Of a stretch of 64,000 nucleotides of DNA, positions 33,656 through 43,307 are shown piece after piece (position 1 is the stretch's first letter; every line of letters starts with the position of its first letter). The notes under the pieces were generated by a model. The model saw nothing but the letters and a program-made list of their open reading frames with translations, did no database searches and was not told the origin of the DNA. This DNA is from CAYTKU01 sp964550845 (GTDB taxonomy: Bacteria; Patescibacteriota; Patescibacteriia; Magasanikbacterales; UBA922): contig CAZKAD010000001.1 in the NCBI GenBank assembly GCA_964550845.1, forward strand, positions 195,315-259,314. Direction: 5' to 3'. Both the position numbers and the translations under genes were made by a program.

Positions 33656-33919
33656 ATGATTCCAATCGACGAAGAGCAGCACCAACAATGCAGTTTATAC
33701 AAGGAATTTACTTTTCAAGTGATCAAAGCTTTGCTTCTCCTTGGCGCCATTATCTATGGATTTGCTGAAACCAAATACACAACTTATGGTATTTTTATGA
33801 CAATCGTTTTGACGGTATTTGTCCTCCTTCATATTACTCGAGTTCATCGAATTTTCTTTCCAGTTCGTCCTTTACTTGATTCTCAAACCTCTCAAGAATC
33901 GACTGTTCAACTGAGATAA
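33656..33919 (+). CDS. small two-pass membrane protein
   Basis: 87 residues. Two hydrophobic helices at about 20-38 and 46-64 with a short KYTTYG turn; polar N- and C-termini. AAAATTGA lies at 33614-33621, 35-42 bases upstream, and a perfect hairpin follows. It resembles the many small virion membrane proteins of giant viruses; no family recognised. Confidence 0.7.
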   Translation: MIPIDEEQHQQCSLYKEFTFQVIKALLLLGAIIYGFAETKYTTYGIFMTIVLTVFVLLHITRVHRIFFPVRPLLDSQTSQESTVQLR

Positions 33920-33922
33920 ACA

Positions 33923-33950
33923 AATTTTTCTCCTCTCGAGGAGAAAAATT
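33923..33950. terminator. hairpin between convergent genes, CTCG tip
   Basis: Perfect twelve-base stem AATTTTTCTCCT/AGGAGAAAAATT, between the stops at 33919 (+) and 33958 (-). Confidence 0.8.
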
Positions 33951-33957
33951 ATTTCAT

Positions 33958-34305
33958 TTACAAATAAGCTTTGATCTTAATCAGCAAGGTTTCAAGATAA
34001 TTTAAGCTTGATTCAAAGATTTTACCTGGTCCTGTTAATTCTGAATTTAGATATAAGACTCGAAGATATTCAACTTCAATTAAGGAATCTTGTAAAACTT
34101 TTCGATTCATTTCGATTATATCCGGGTCGCATTGTGCGAACAAAACTTCTTTCTGTTGTTCAAGTTCAAATAAACACTCGAACTGTTCTTCTTCAGATAA
34201 ATTTACAAATAGATTGGCTATTTTCTTAGCGTAGCTTGGCGTAGGCAAATCTAAATGTAGTCTTAACTGAATTAACTCTGAAATTTGTTGCAATTGTGAA
34301 AGCAT
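33958..34305 (-). CDS. small helical protein
   Basis: 115 residues from ATG 34305. All-helical, Leu- and Glu-rich with heptad spacing (LSQLQQISELIQLRLHLDL), suggesting a coiled coil or helical bundle. No membrane segment. It is divergent from the collagen-like gene at 34365 across 59 bases that contain ATCTTTTTTCGAAAAAGAT. Function unknown. Confidence 0.65.
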   Translation of the reverse strand: MLSQLQQISELIQLRLHLDLPTPSYAKKIANLFVNLSEEEQFECLFELEQQKEVLFAQCDPDIIEMNRKVLQDSLIEVEYLRVLYLNSELTGPGKIFESSLNYLETLLIKIKAYL

Positions 34306-34364
34306 TTGAGACAATAAATGCACAATCTTTTTTCGAAAAAGATCATTTTTCTATTGTTAGAGAA

Positions 34365-36401
34365 ATGAGTCGACTTGTTCGTTTCCCCGCATTTCGAAAT
34401 GTCGGGCTCAATCCAAATCTTGCATTTGGATTTGGATTTGGTCTCGGAACGGGGCCAACCGGGCCAACAGGTTCTTCTCCAACCGGGCCGACAGGACCCG
34501 CTGGAAATATTACAGGACCGACTGGACCAACTGGTCTTTCTGCAAGCCAAGCTGATAAAACTGGTCCACGAGGTATAACAGGACCAACTGGATTTCAGGG
34601 AAGTATTACTGGATCAATTGGTCCGACAGGTCCACAGGGAAGTCTAGGTCCAACTGGAGCAACTGGAGCAAATGCATCTGGCCAAAGCTCCACAGGTGCA
34701 ACCGGTTTAATGGGCCCGGCTGGACCAAATGGTGATCAAGGTTTTCAAGGAGTGACAGGTCCAACTGGTGGAATCGGTCCTACCGGACCTGCAAATACAC
34801 AAGGTGGAGTTCAAGGTATTCCCGGGCCTGATCCACTTGATCAACATTCGAAAGCGAAAACTATGCTGATGGTCCACAATACTAATAACGGAGATGCAAT
34901 GGAATATATTCCCGGACACTTTTATCGAAAATTTGTCTATAGACCAGATAGATTTATGACGGGTTCCTCATTTAATGCTAGTATTGCGGATGCAAATTCG
35001 TTTCTCTTTTTCTCTTTGACGGGAAATAAAGCAATTGCTTTATATCGGAATTCCTCCTCATTACAGATCGACAATTTTGATGTTTCTCCAGTTACATTTA
35101 ATATGTCAATACATTCATCAATTAATTTAACTTCTTTTAATGGATCAAATTCAATCGAAAAGATTGATGGAGCTTTAAGTGCAGATCAAACAAATGCAAT
35201 TATCGTTGTCGATCAACCATCGCAAGCTGGTCATCGAATTTTTCCTCTGCATATTGTCAATGGTCGAGCAACAACCACCGGAGCTCTTTCTCTGGTTACC
35301 GATCGTTCAATTACCACGTCATATCGTGTCTTGGCTGCTTCAACCGGAAGTCGATATTATGCATTTTATCTTTTCCAAGATAACTCAGCACCTGTTGCAG
35401 GATTACTTTCTTATGTGATCACAGTTTCCGGTCCCGGAGGAGGTATTGGGCTTTCAAATCCAAGTTTATCTACGACAACTATTCAAGCATCCGGTTCAAC
35501 TGGAGGAACTGGATCTTGTTTAATTAAATTATTAAATACTGATGAAAATGGAACTGATAAGATTTTATTAGTTACCAATCAACGCAATCAAAATCGAGTG
35601 CAATGCTCTTTATTGGCTGGAAGATCGAATTTTTTCAACGGATTAACTCCGCCTCCTATTTCCATTTTATCTTCCGTAGTTACACCAGCAACCAATCTAA
35701 GTCTTCCTTGGCAGGGAGATTTAATTCACGTTTCATCTTCAACTTGTTGGATAGGCCTACCCGGAACTGCTTCAATTGATTTAATTTCATTTCCTCTAAC
35801 CGGAGGAACAATTTCATCGGGCTCAATTAGCTATGGAGGTGTATTCGATCAAGAATCGATGATTTCAAATGAGAAAAAACTACTCTTTTATAATCAAACT
35901 AATTATGGTTCGCGATTTGGCCTATTTGGATTTACAGGTACACATGGAACCGGTAAATATTTTCATCGTCAATTTGTATTTAATCCGGTGTCGAGTACTG
36001 CAACAGTTTGTTCAAACTTTAAAATTTTCACTGGTTCTTTTGGTCAAGCCGGACTTCCATTTCAAGGACCTAATGGTGCTCTTGGATGTAGCGGAAACGG
36101 TTACTATTTGATGTCAAGTCCAATTAATACTACAGGCACCGCTGGATATTTTGTAATTGGAGAGTCTGGCTCTGACACAGCTGTTTCAGGCTCTCGAATT
36201 GATGGATTTATGATCGGTCCAGCATCGGGAGGAAATGGAGGGACTATTGGATTTGATACGACAATTATTGGAGGGTTTCAAAACTTATCTCTTGGACCTA
36301 TTTATATTAATCCTTCTAACGGTAGTCTGACTTCTTCTGTTACGGCATTTCGAGCCGGGAATGTAATTTCACCATCAGAATTTCAGGCAATACTCGATTA
36401 A
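34365..36401 (+). CDS. large collagen-like protein 1
   Basis: 678 residues from ATG 34365. Residues about 30-165 are Gly-X-Y triplets, mostly GPTGPTG with interruptions. About 500 residues of beta-rich Ser/Gly/Thr sequence follow. The end (SLTSSVTAFRAGNVISPSEF) parallels the next gene (SLTEHTGTFRVGRAVSPNDI). Such proteins form trimeric surface fibres in mimiviruses and may be hydroxylated and glycosylated. No signal peptide, as usual for virion fibres assembled in the cytoplasm. A host-attachment role is inferred. Confidence 0.85.
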   Translation: MSRLVRFPAFRNVGLNPNLAFGFGFGLGTGPTGPTGSSPTGPTGPAGNITGPTGPTGLSASQADKTGPRGITGPTGFQGSITGSIGPTGPQGSLGPTGATGANASGQSSTGATGLMGPAGPNGDQGFQGVTGPTGGIGPTGPANTQGGVQGIPGPDPLDQHSKAKTMLMVHNTNNGDAMEYIPGHFYRKFVYRPDRFMTGSSFNASIADANSFLFFSLTGNKAIALYRNSSSLQIDNFDVSPVTFNMSIHSSINLTSFNGSNSIEKIDGALSADQTNAIIVVDQPSQAGHRIFPLHIVNGRATTTGALSLVTDRSITTSYRVLAASTGSRYYAFYLFQDNSAPVAGLLSYVITVSGPGGGIGLSNPSLSTTTIQASGSTGGTGSCLIKLLNTDENGTDKILLVTNQRNQNRVQCSLLAGRSNFFNGLTPPPISILSSVVTPATNLSLPWQGDLIHVSSSTCWIGLPGTASIDLISFPLTGGTISSGSISYGGVFDQESMISNEKKLLFYNQTNYGSRFGLFGFTGTHGTGKYFHRQFVFNPVSSTATVCSNFKIFTGSFGQAGLPFQGPNGALGCSGNGYYLMSSPINTTGTAGYFVIGESGSDTAVSGSRIDGFMIGPASGGNGGTIGFDTTIIGGFQNLSLGPIYINPSNGSLTSSVTAFRAGNVISPSEFQAILD

Positions 36402-36449
36402 AATTTCAGTAAAAAGTTTTTATTCTTCAAAAAGGAAAAGAATTAACAA

Positions 36450-38417
36450 ATGTCGAGAATTGTGCTTGCCGGGTCTCGAATTGTACCATTCGCAGAGATT
36501 TTGAATACACAAATCCCAATTTTCGCTTTGTTCGGTCCGTCAGGAGCAATCGGAGTTGGTAGTCCAGGTGCAACTGGACCTGCAGGAACAACTGGTCCAA
36601 CTGGACCTACCGGAGGAGTAGGCCCAACAGGGCCGACTGGGCCCGTTGGTTCTGCTGCAACAACCGGTCCAACTGGAGCGACAGGACCAACCGGGCCAAC
36701 CGGAGGAGTAGGACCAACTGGAGCGACAGGACCAACTGGAATTCAAGGAAATACAGGTCCTACCGGGCCGGCAGGAACAAACGTTACTGGTCCAACTGGT
36801 CCAACTGGTCCAACGGGCCCCGCTGGATCGGCTTCAAACACAGGAGCGACCGGTCCAACTGGACCTGCAGGCCCAACTGGGCCAACTGGACCTCAATCGT
36901 CAATGACCGGTGCACAAGGCCCAACTGGAGTGTCGTCAACAACTGTCAAACAATATCGAACTTTAGATGACTTAAACACTGGAGATTTTGTTTCACTCTT
37001 CTTTACAGGGACTGAAGCAAAAGCTAGAAATTTTAATTATCGAGAGAAATTTTTATCTTCAGGTGGTTCGACTTTATTTTCTGCTGGAAGTTTAATTACT
37101 CGACAAGTAATTTTACCATTAAGTGGACCAAGAGCAATTAGTTTCGGAGCTTCGAATGATACAATGGCTGCTCAACATAATGCAATTCTCGGAGATTTTG
37201 ATTTGTCTCAATTTGCTCCGACTGCCTCACCATTTACGATCGCACAGGAAAATACTGGCTTGATTGGTGCTGTTCATGATAATACCGGAAGTGTTCTTTT
37301 AATGTATCGGTCAGCTGGATTTTATATCTTCGAAGGAGTTACACTCAGTAATACCGGCTTTGTTTTGTATTGGGGTAATCTTGGTTTCCATTCAACTGCA
37401 GCTGGAATTACTGAATCAACCATTGCATCATCTTCACGTCCAGATGCCTATTATGTATTGACCAACTCAATTGTCCAACCTTTTCTCGATCTAGTGCAAT
37501 ATACAGGTGGAACCGCACCAGCGGCTTCTCGGTTATCAACTGGATTTACAGTTGGATCTGCAAGTGGAACATGCTTCCTTCGAAAAATTTATTCGGCAAG
37601 TACAGGATCGGGTGAAACAATTGATTATTTGACCTCAATTCATACAATCACCGGATTTACTGGAGCTGAAGTGAAATATTTTTCTGTCAATCCTTATTCT
37701 TCAGTTTATACTGAAATCGGAACCACTAGAGTTAATCTACTCAACGGAATTCACCTCTGGCAAGCTGAAAATATTTTCAACAAAGATAATTATTCATATT
37801 TTCTTATTCCAGGAGGAACAAGTGGAGATATTTTAACTGTCAATCATACAGGTGGAACTGCTTCAGTTTCGGCGAATGTGAATTTCGAAGATTTTCTTGG
37901 CTCTTACACTACTTCAACTTTAAAAACTCTTCTCCATCGAGGTCGAAATAGTAAAAAATTTTTGATGGCTGCAGCCTCAACTGCAGGAGGATTAATCGCT
38001 CGAGAGTTTGGATTTAACATCGATTCAATTACAGGAACGTCTCCCCTCTTACATCTCACTCCATACATCGATACTCAATCATTTACCGTAAACAATCCTC
38101 AGATTTACGCTGCTCACTCCGGATATGCGTTGCTTGGTTCTTACAAAGAAACTGATACGTTAGAAGCGGGAATTAATTTGGTTTATGATTATCAAGGTTC
38201 GGCTACAACTGGATCTAATTTTTATGGAGTTGCACGACAAGCAATTCTCCGAGAAGAAACGGGTCCAATTGCTTTGCACGGGGCGGTTGTAGGAGGTTAC
38301 ACAGGATTATCGCAACTATATTATTACATTTCTCCAACTGGAAGTTTAACTGAACATACGGGAACTTTTCGAGTGGGAAGAGCGGTATCACCAAATGACA
38401 TTCAAATAAGGTATTAA
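36450..38417 (+). CDS. large collagen-like protein 2
   Basis: 655 residues. The collagen part (residues about 30-165) is more regular than in the preceding gene (GPTGPTGGVGPTGATGPTG units). The beta-rich head is homologous overall and keeps the C-terminal FRVGRAVSP signature. The two genes are tandem duplicates separated by 48 bases. Frequent ACTGGACC/GGTCCAAC repeats in the DNA make this segment prone to unequal exchange. Probable virion fibre. Confidence 0.85.
   Translation: MSRIVLAGSRIVPFAEILNTQIPIFALFGPSGAIGVGSPGATGPAGTTGPTGPTGGVGPTGPTGPVGSAATTGPTGATGPTGPTGGVGPTGATGPTGIQGNTGPTGPAGTNVTGPTGPTGPTGPAGSASNTGATGPTGPAGPTGPTGPQSSMTGAQGPTGVSSTTVKQYRTLDDLNTGDFVSLFFTGTEAKARNFNYREKFLSSGGSTLFSAGSLITRQVILPLSGPRAISFGASNDTMAAQHNAILGDFDLSQFAPTASPFTIAQENTGLIGAVHDNTGSVLLMYRSAGFYIFEGVTLSNTGFVLYWGNLGFHSTAAGITESTIASSSRPDAYYVLTNSIVQPFLDLVQYTGGTAPAASRLSTGFTVGSASGTCFLRKIYSASTGSGETIDYLTSIHTITGFTGAEVKYFSVNPYSSVYTEIGTTRVNLLNGIHLWQAENIFNKDNYSYFLIPGGTSGDILTVNHTGGTASVSANVNFEDFLGSYTTSTLKTLLHRGRNSKKFLMAAASTAGGLIAREFGFNIDSITGTSPLLHLTPYIDTQSFTVNNPQIYAAHSGYALLGSYKETDTLEAGINLVYDYQGSATTGSNFYGVARQAILREETGPIALHGAVVGGYTGLSQLYYYISPTGSLTEHTGTFRVGRAVSPNDIQIRY
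36557..36925 (+). repeat. GPTG-coding low-complexity repeat
   Basis: Nine-base units such as GGTCCAACTGGACCTACC recur across the collagen part of the gene at 36450. A similar tract is at 34450-34830. Confidence 0.85.
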
Positions 38418-38471
38418 TCTTTTCAAATTTGATTGAATGGGTTTTGATTTCGTTAAAGATTAAAAGATTAA

Positions 38472-38498
38472 TTAAATCTTCCGAAGGACTGGTTAAAC
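38472..38498. repeat. R-element in a 5' leader
   Basis: TTAAATCTTCCGAAGGACTG then GTTAAAC, about 28 bases before ATG 38526. Confidence 0.7.
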
Positions 38499-38525
38499 AA
38501 TCGTTCGAGTTTCAAAAGGAAAGAA

Positions 38526-39422
38526 ATGTCCTTCCTTTCAACAGTGCCGCAGAAAGAATTTCCTCTCGATCAAACAAATACTTTGGTCATTTCTGGCGGA
38601 GGAATCAAAGGTATTTCTGCATTAGGAGCCTTGTTTTACTTTGAGAAAACGTATGACATGAAGATTAGTTCATATGCTGGAACTTCAATCGGTTCAATCA
38701 TTTGTACCTTATTAGCAATTGGATATAAGGCAATTGAAATTAAATATTACATTGAAAAGCAAAAATTTTTCAATGACATTCAAAAGCTTCAACTACACAA
38801 ACTTCTCAATGGTCAAGGCATTCTTCCTTGGCAAATCATTAGTCATCATCTCGAAAAGATGATTCGAGATAAAGTTGGCTATATTCCCACTTTTCGAGAC
38901 ATTAAAAATCGATTTGGTAATCATCTCACTATTGTAGCTTTTAACGTGACTGACCGTCGTCCTGAGTTTTTTAATGTTGATACTCATCCAAATCTTTCGG
39001 TGATTGAAGCAATTCGAATGAGCGCAAATGTCCCTCTGTTATTTGATCGTTGTCGATACAATGGAAAGGAATATCTTGATGGAGGTTTAATTTGTAATTA
39101 TCCAATTGAATATTATCATGAAGCACATCATAAAATTCTCGGCATTAATCTCGGAGGAGAAAATATGGTTTTCGGAGATGAAAATTATATCCAATTTCTG
39201 CTTGCAATTCTCTCGATGCCATACAATTACCATAATCCACACAAAATTAAGGGATGTATTCAAGACCTGAATATTCCTTCAACCGCGTCGGCATTTAATT
39301 TTAATTTGTCTGAACATCAGCGAAAAGAAATGTTTAATATTGGTTTTCAACTGGCCAAAACTAAATTTCCCCAACCTGAACCAGTTAGAAAAATGCCATT
39401 GAGGAAGAGCGCCTCATTTTAA
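38526..39422 (+). CDS. patatin-like phospholipase
   Basis: 298 residues. Oxyanion loop GGGIKG (24-29), nucleophile elbow GTSIGS (Ser54), SANVP (166-170) and catalytic DGG (Asp185) make a complete Ser-Asp dyad. Patatins hydrolyse acyl esters of phospholipids and galactolipids. In a virus this could release virions from membranes, open vacuoles or alter lipid pools. No signal peptide is seen, so it is cytosolic or packaged. The short Arg/Lys-rich tail (MPLRKSASF) is unusual. Confidence 0.92.
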   Translation: MSFLSTVPQKEFPLDQTNTLVISGGGIKGISALGALFYFEKTYDMKISSYAGTSIGSIICTLLAIGYKAIEIKYYIEKQKFFNDIQKLQLHKLLNGQGILPWQIISHHLEKMIRDKVGYIPTFRDIKNRFGNHLTIVAFNVTDRRPEFFNVDTHPNLSVIEAIRMSANVPLLFDRCRYNGKEYLDGGLICNYPIEYYHEAHHKILGINLGGENMVFGDENYIQFLLAILSMPYNYHNPHKIKGCIQDLNIPSTASAFNFNLSEHQRKEMFNIGFQLAKTKFPQPEPVRKMPLRKSASF

Positions 39423-39454
39423 CCAGTCTCCGTAAAGACGTTTAAAATATAAAG

Positions 39455-39480
39455 TTACTGTTCCCCAAAGGGAAAAGTAA
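39455..39480. terminator. hairpin between convergent genes
   Basis: TTACTGTTCCC pairs with GGGAAAAGTAA with one mismatch around CAAA. An inverted R-element (AACCAGTCTCCGTAAAGACG) precedes it at 39421-39446. Confidence 0.65.
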
Positions 39481-39481
39481 A

Positions 39482-40414
39482 TTAAATTTCGTACAGACAA
39501 TCCCGACATCTCACAAAATTTTTGATTTTATTAATTACATTGAAAGTTGTATAATCTTCATTCTCGTCTTCACTTTTAAGAAAGCTAGTAATCAAATTGA
39601 ACACACGAGGATCATACAAATCTTTTGACAAAAAGAATGGCCAATAAGTTTCACTTTCTTTTTCAGGATGTTCCACGATGAACAATCCAACCTCAATCAA
39701 GGTGGCCAATTTATCTTCATGTGAATAAGGTAGAAAAATTCGTGGAACATCGAGACAAGTTTTCTTGTCTTGTTTCATCGCTTCCCGAATGGCAAGTCCT
39801 TCTATCATTTTATCAAGTTCAAGTATTCCTCCACCATAACATATCCAAATTTTTAACTGTTGTATTGGCATTGAAACAAGTCCATCAATAGCAGTATCAA
39901 TTAAATCGAATTCATCTTGGAATCTCTTATTGTTTGGTAAAAATTTACATCCAATCATACAAACATTATTCAAATGATAACCCAAATAATCATATTCGGC
40001 AAACAAAATCGAAGTGATTTGAGTTCTTTTCCCAGAATAAACGCGAACAGGTAATCGATTGAGAAATTCGAATAATACCGAGTACGAACAATATGGAAGG
40101 AAAATTGCTACCGAATGAAAACTAACTAAATTTTTTCTTTCTTTTGCCCGACGTTCAATCGGTTTCTTAGTTTTAGCAGCATTCTCAAAGGGATCTTTTT
40201 TATGCGTATCTGCAAATGCGACCAAGTCAAGCGAGGCGTCAAGGTCAAGGTTGAGTTTAAACCAATTCCAGCTGTAACTGTATTGGAATCTTGATAATCC
40301 AATAGTAATGCCAAGAGTTGATTTTTTCAGCATCATCTGTTCAAGACGAGTTAAAAAAGGAATTAAATCTCGGTCGTCTGCCCGACAAAGATATCCAGTT
40401 CTCTGCTCGAACAT
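39482..40414 (-). CDS. YDPR-family protein B1
   Basis: 310 residues. It starts MFEQRTGYLCRADDRDLIPF and is a clear duplicate of the gene at 41491 (MFSDRSGLCSRSDDRDLFSF). Shared blocks include STLGI, LNLDLDASLDL, LPVRVYSGK, KTCLDVPRIF. The family signature FFLSKDLYDPRVFNLITSF lies about 45 residues from the C-terminus. It is first in a B-C-B-C array. AAAATTGA is 62 bases upstream (40476-40483, minus strand). Function unknown. Confidence 0.72.
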   Translation of the reverse strand: MFEQRTGYLCRADDRDLIPFLTRLEQMMLKKSTLGITIGLSRFQYSYSWNWFKLNLDLDASLDLVAFADTHKKDPFENAAKTKKPIERRAKERKNLVSFHSVAIFLPYCSYSVLFEFLNRLPVRVYSGKRTQITSILFAEYDYLGYHLNNVCMIGCKFLPNNKRFQDEFDLIDTAIDGLVSMPIQQLKIWICYGGGILELDKMIEGLAIREAMKQDKKTCLDVPRIFLPYSHEDKLATLIEVGLFIVEHPEKESETYWPFFLSKDLYDPRVFNLITSFLKSEDENEDYTTFNVINKIKNFVRCRDCLYEI

Positions 40415-40516
40415 ATTTGTTAGAGTAAATTAATATTGAATATTGAATATTTTTAGTGAAGAGTGAATATTAATTTCAATTTTGATTTTTCATTCTGTCT
40501 AAAGTTTATCAGGAAG

Positions 40517-41419
40517 TTAGTACATCAAAGCATTATTCGTCGATCCGACTATTCTTGTAATATGAATTGCATTCATCATTTCCGCTACCTTCTGGAATAA
40601 ATCAAAGTATTTGGAATCATCTGCGAATTGAGCTATCAGACAAAGCAATCTTGGATCATACACTTCTCGGGTTAGAAAAAAGTTGAACACTCCTTTTGAT
40701 TGAGATAAACCATTTACAACCAAGTTATCAAAAATTGGCATCCAAATAAAAGCTCGACGGGGAGAAAAATTATCTCGGAATATTCTTGGGCATTCAACTC
40801 GATATTCGGCTTCTAAATCGTGAAAGATGCGTAAGATAGCCGGAAAGAAATCATCCATTAGCATCGTGTACAACGAAATATTTGTTTTTGGAAGGACTTG
40901 AACAAAAGCACGATAATTGTCAGCAAATTTTTGAACGAGAAACTCTCTCCGGGATGAATTTTGATCAAAGAAATAGTTAGCATACGATCTTGTATCCGAA
41001 TAATTAGCAAGTCGAGCTTTTTGTTCGAGCTCTTCATGATCAATACGATTATAGAATAATGCTTCAAATTTAAATGGAACTTGAGGAAGAAATGGAATAA
41101 AATCATTCTCAAAATTAATCTCGATGTTATATTGATTTAATATCTCGCAAATTTCATCTGGAAAGAAATCAGATATTTTTTCTTTCCCATAGGTATTGAG
41201 AATAATTGATATTTGTTTTTGATTTACCAAATCAACAGAATCTGGTGAAGTTTTACTTAATTTTGTGATTGAGACATAAATACATTTCCGTTGATTTTTT
41301 TGAAATGGATCATTTAAGATCCGAAATATTGGAGGTTTTCGTCTGCCCTTAACAGCATCTTTCCATTTATGATATAAATCATTCATTGTCGATTTAATCT
41401 CCTTCGACCTGATCATCAT
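40517..41419 (-). CDS. YDPR-family protein C1
   Basis: 300 residues; ATG 41386 (MNDLYHKWKD) may be the real start because it aligns with the paralogue at 42477. Shared blocks are FFPDEICEIL, FLPQVPFKFEALFYNRIDHE, RREFLVQKF and FDNLVVNGLS. The signature FFLTREVYDPRLLCLIAQFA lies near residue 260. No membrane segment. Function unknown; F-box-like terminal helix suspected. Confidence 0.72.
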   Translation of the reverse strand: MMIRSKEIKSTMNDLYHKWKDAVKGRRKPPIFRILNDPFQKNQRKCIYVSITKLSKTSPDSVDLVNQKQISIILNTYGKEKISDFFPDEICEILNQYNIEINFENDFIPFLPQVPFKFEALFYNRIDHEELEQKARLANYSDTRSYANYFFDQNSSRREFLVQKFADNYRAFVQVLPKTNISLYTMLMDDFFPAILRIFHDLEAEYRVECPRIFRDNFSPRRAFIWMPIFDNLVVNGLSQSKGVFNFFLTREVYDPRLLCLIAQFADDSKYFDLFQKVAEMMNAIHITRIVGSTNNALMY

Positions 41420-41490
41420 TGTTTGTGAGATTATCTGTTTTTGTAAGACGTTTAAATTGAATCAAGATTCAATTTATTGTGCGGAAATAT

Positions 41491-42366
41491 TTATCTTGTA
41501 AATTGATTGATTAGTATCAATAATCGAGGATCGTACAAATCTTGAAGAAAAAAGGATTGTAATAATGATTCGGTATCAGAGAGACCAAGAATGATCAATC
41601 GATGAAACTTATTTTCGAGTAGACAATTGTCTTTGTATGGAAAAACTCTCTGAACATCTAAACAAGTCTTTTTCTTCTCTTGAATAACATCTTGAATAAC
41701 ATCTCGAATAGCAGTATCTTCGACCAACAAAAATGTTTCCTCTGACTCTGTGTATGAATTACCATCGTGAATCCATAATTGGAGATGTCGAACTGGAATT
41801 GAAAGTATCCCTTTGAGAAGAACCCGAACGAATTGTTTAAGAGGTCTTTCGGGATATTTAACCAGTCCTTCGGGACGTTTAACAAGACCTTGAGGATATA
41901 TTTTAAATCGAAATATAGTAGTATTGTTTATGTGATGTCCTGTATAAGGATATTCGGCGATGAGAATTGATGAAATTTTACTTTTGTTTCCTGAATAAAC
42001 ACGAGTTGGAAACTGATTAATAAAGTCAATAACCATTGTGTGTTTTTCTTTTGGAATCATCAGATCGACACAATGAAACATAATTAAATTTGAATGATAT
42101 TCACCTTGGTATCCAATATTCTTTGATTCCGAATGACCATAGTAAACAAACTTTCTTTGTTCTCGTTCAAATTGTTCCAAATCTAACGATTCGTTAAGAT
42201 CGAGATTTAATAAACACCATTCCCAGTGATAAGAGTATTCTTCATTATCATCAAGATAAATACCAAGCGTGGCTTTGTCCACCATCATATCTTTAAGATA
42301 ATTTAAGAAAGAAAATAAATCTCTGTCATCAGACCGAGAACATAATCCCGATCTATCCGAAAACAT
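41491..42366 (-). CDS. YDPR-family protein B2 with in-frame R-elements
   Basis: 291 residues, duplicate of the gene at 39482. Residues about 156-177 (GLVKRPEGLVKYPERPLKQ) are tandem R-element sequence read in frame, absent from B1. The signature FFLQDLYDPRLLILINQF sits at the extreme C-terminus, followed by only two residues, so the motif itself is the conserved end of the protein. Function unknown. Confidence 0.72.
   Translation of the reverse strand: MFSDRSGLCSRSDDRDLFSFLNYLKDMMVDKATLGIYLDDNEEYSYHWEWCLLNLDLNESLDLEQFEREQRKFVYYGHSESKNIGYQGEYHSNLIMFHCVDLMIPKEKHTMVIDFINQFPTRVYSGNKSKISSILIAEYPYTGHHINNTTIFRFKIYPQGLVKRPEGLVKYPERPLKQFVRVLLKGILSIPVRHLQLWIHDGNSYTESEETFLLVEDTAIRDVIQDVIQEKKKTCLDVQRVFPYKDNCLLENKFHRLIILGLSDTESLLQSFFLQDLYDPRLLILINQFTR
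41835..41900 (-). repeat. R-element tandem inside a coding sequence
   Basis: GTTTAAGAGGTCTTTCGGGA, TTTAACCAGTCCTTCGGGAC and a third degenerate half stand in tandem within the YDPR gene B2, in frame. Confidence 0.85.
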
Positions 42367-42381
42367 TTTCGGTGTGATTTT

Positions 42382-42479
42382 GGACGTTTAACCACTTCAG
42401 AGAGTCCTGGGACGTTTAAAATCAATTTATTTAATCAGTCTCGAAGAAAAGTTTAATCAGTCCTTTGGACGTTTAATCA
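42382..42479. repeat. R-element cluster between YDPR genes
   Basis: Three to four inverted-orientation copies, for example ACGTTTAACCACTTCAGAGA, GTCCTGGGACGTTTAAA and AGTCCTTTGGACGTTTAA, fill the spacer between B2 and C2. Confidence 0.8.
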
Positions 42480-43307
42480 AATTTCATTGGTGTCAATTTC
42501 TAATATCGATCGAGCAAGTCGAGACTCCCAAGATTGCCCCGTTTCATCTCTAAACTCATTGATCAGACAAAGCAATCTTGGATCATATAAATCTTGAGTA
42601 AGAAATTGGAACAACGGACCCGATGAGTAAATCGATATACTATTCACTACAAGATTGTCCAGCTTAACTAAAGATTCATTTGATTCAAATTCCTCAGATA
42701 CTTGAAATGTCCTTTTAACTTCACAATTTTCTTCAACCTGATGAAAAGCTTTTAAAATTTCAACCGGAAAACTTCGAACAATCACAATATAAGAAGAAAT
42801 TTTTGATCTTGACAGCGCCTTAAGAAAAATGTGGTAATTATGTGAGAGTTCTTCGACGAGAAACTTTCGTCTTTCTTGATCTTCATCAAAAAAGTAATTT
42901 GTAAAAGAAGAGATAAAGAAATGATCATATAATGTCTGACATTTTTGTCTTAATTTTTTATCATCAATTTGATTGTAAAAAACTGCTTTGAATGCAAAAG
43001 GTATCTGAGGAATAAGATGAACTGAATTCATAATGAAAGAAATTGAGACATCACAACGCGATATTTTCTCGATTATCTTTTTTGGAAACAATTTATCAAA
43101 AGTTTCATTTGTTTGAGGTTCGAGAGAAATGGTGATGGAATCTGGGCAAATAACTACATTATTGTACCGCATTGCACTTCTCCCGTGGGTATGAATGAAT
43201 ACTTTTTTCTTTCCTTCGAGAGAGAAAGATTTTTTCCAATCATCAAAGTGCTGAATTGTTACTGACGAGTGCATCTTTATTAATTGATCAGATAAAAAGA
43301 AGATCAT
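42477..43307 (-). CDS. YDPR-family protein C2
   Basis: 276 residues from ATG 43307; ATG 43274 (MHSSVTIQHFDDWKKSF) is an alternative supported by alignment with C1. Shared blocks: LFPKKIIEKI, LIPQIPFAFKAVFYNQIDDK, RRKFLVEEL, LDNLVVNSIS. Signature FQFLTQDLYDPRLLCLINEF near residue 245. Last gene of the B-C-B-C array. The stop lies inside an R-element (GGACGTTTAATCAA). Function unknown. Confidence 0.7.
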   Translation of the reverse strand: MIFFLSDQLIKMHSSVTIQHFDDWKKSFSLEGKKKVFIHTHGRSAMRYNNVVICPDSITISLEPQTNETFDKLFPKKIIEKISRCDVSISFIMNSVHLIPQIPFAFKAVFYNQIDDKKLRQKCQTLYDHFFISSFTNYFFDEDQERRKFLVEELSHNYHIFLKALSRSKISSYIVIVRSFPVEILKAFHQVEENCEVKRTFQVSEEFESNESLVKLDNLVVNSISIYSSGPLFQFLTQDLYDPRLLCLINEFRDETGQSWESRLARSILEIDTNEI

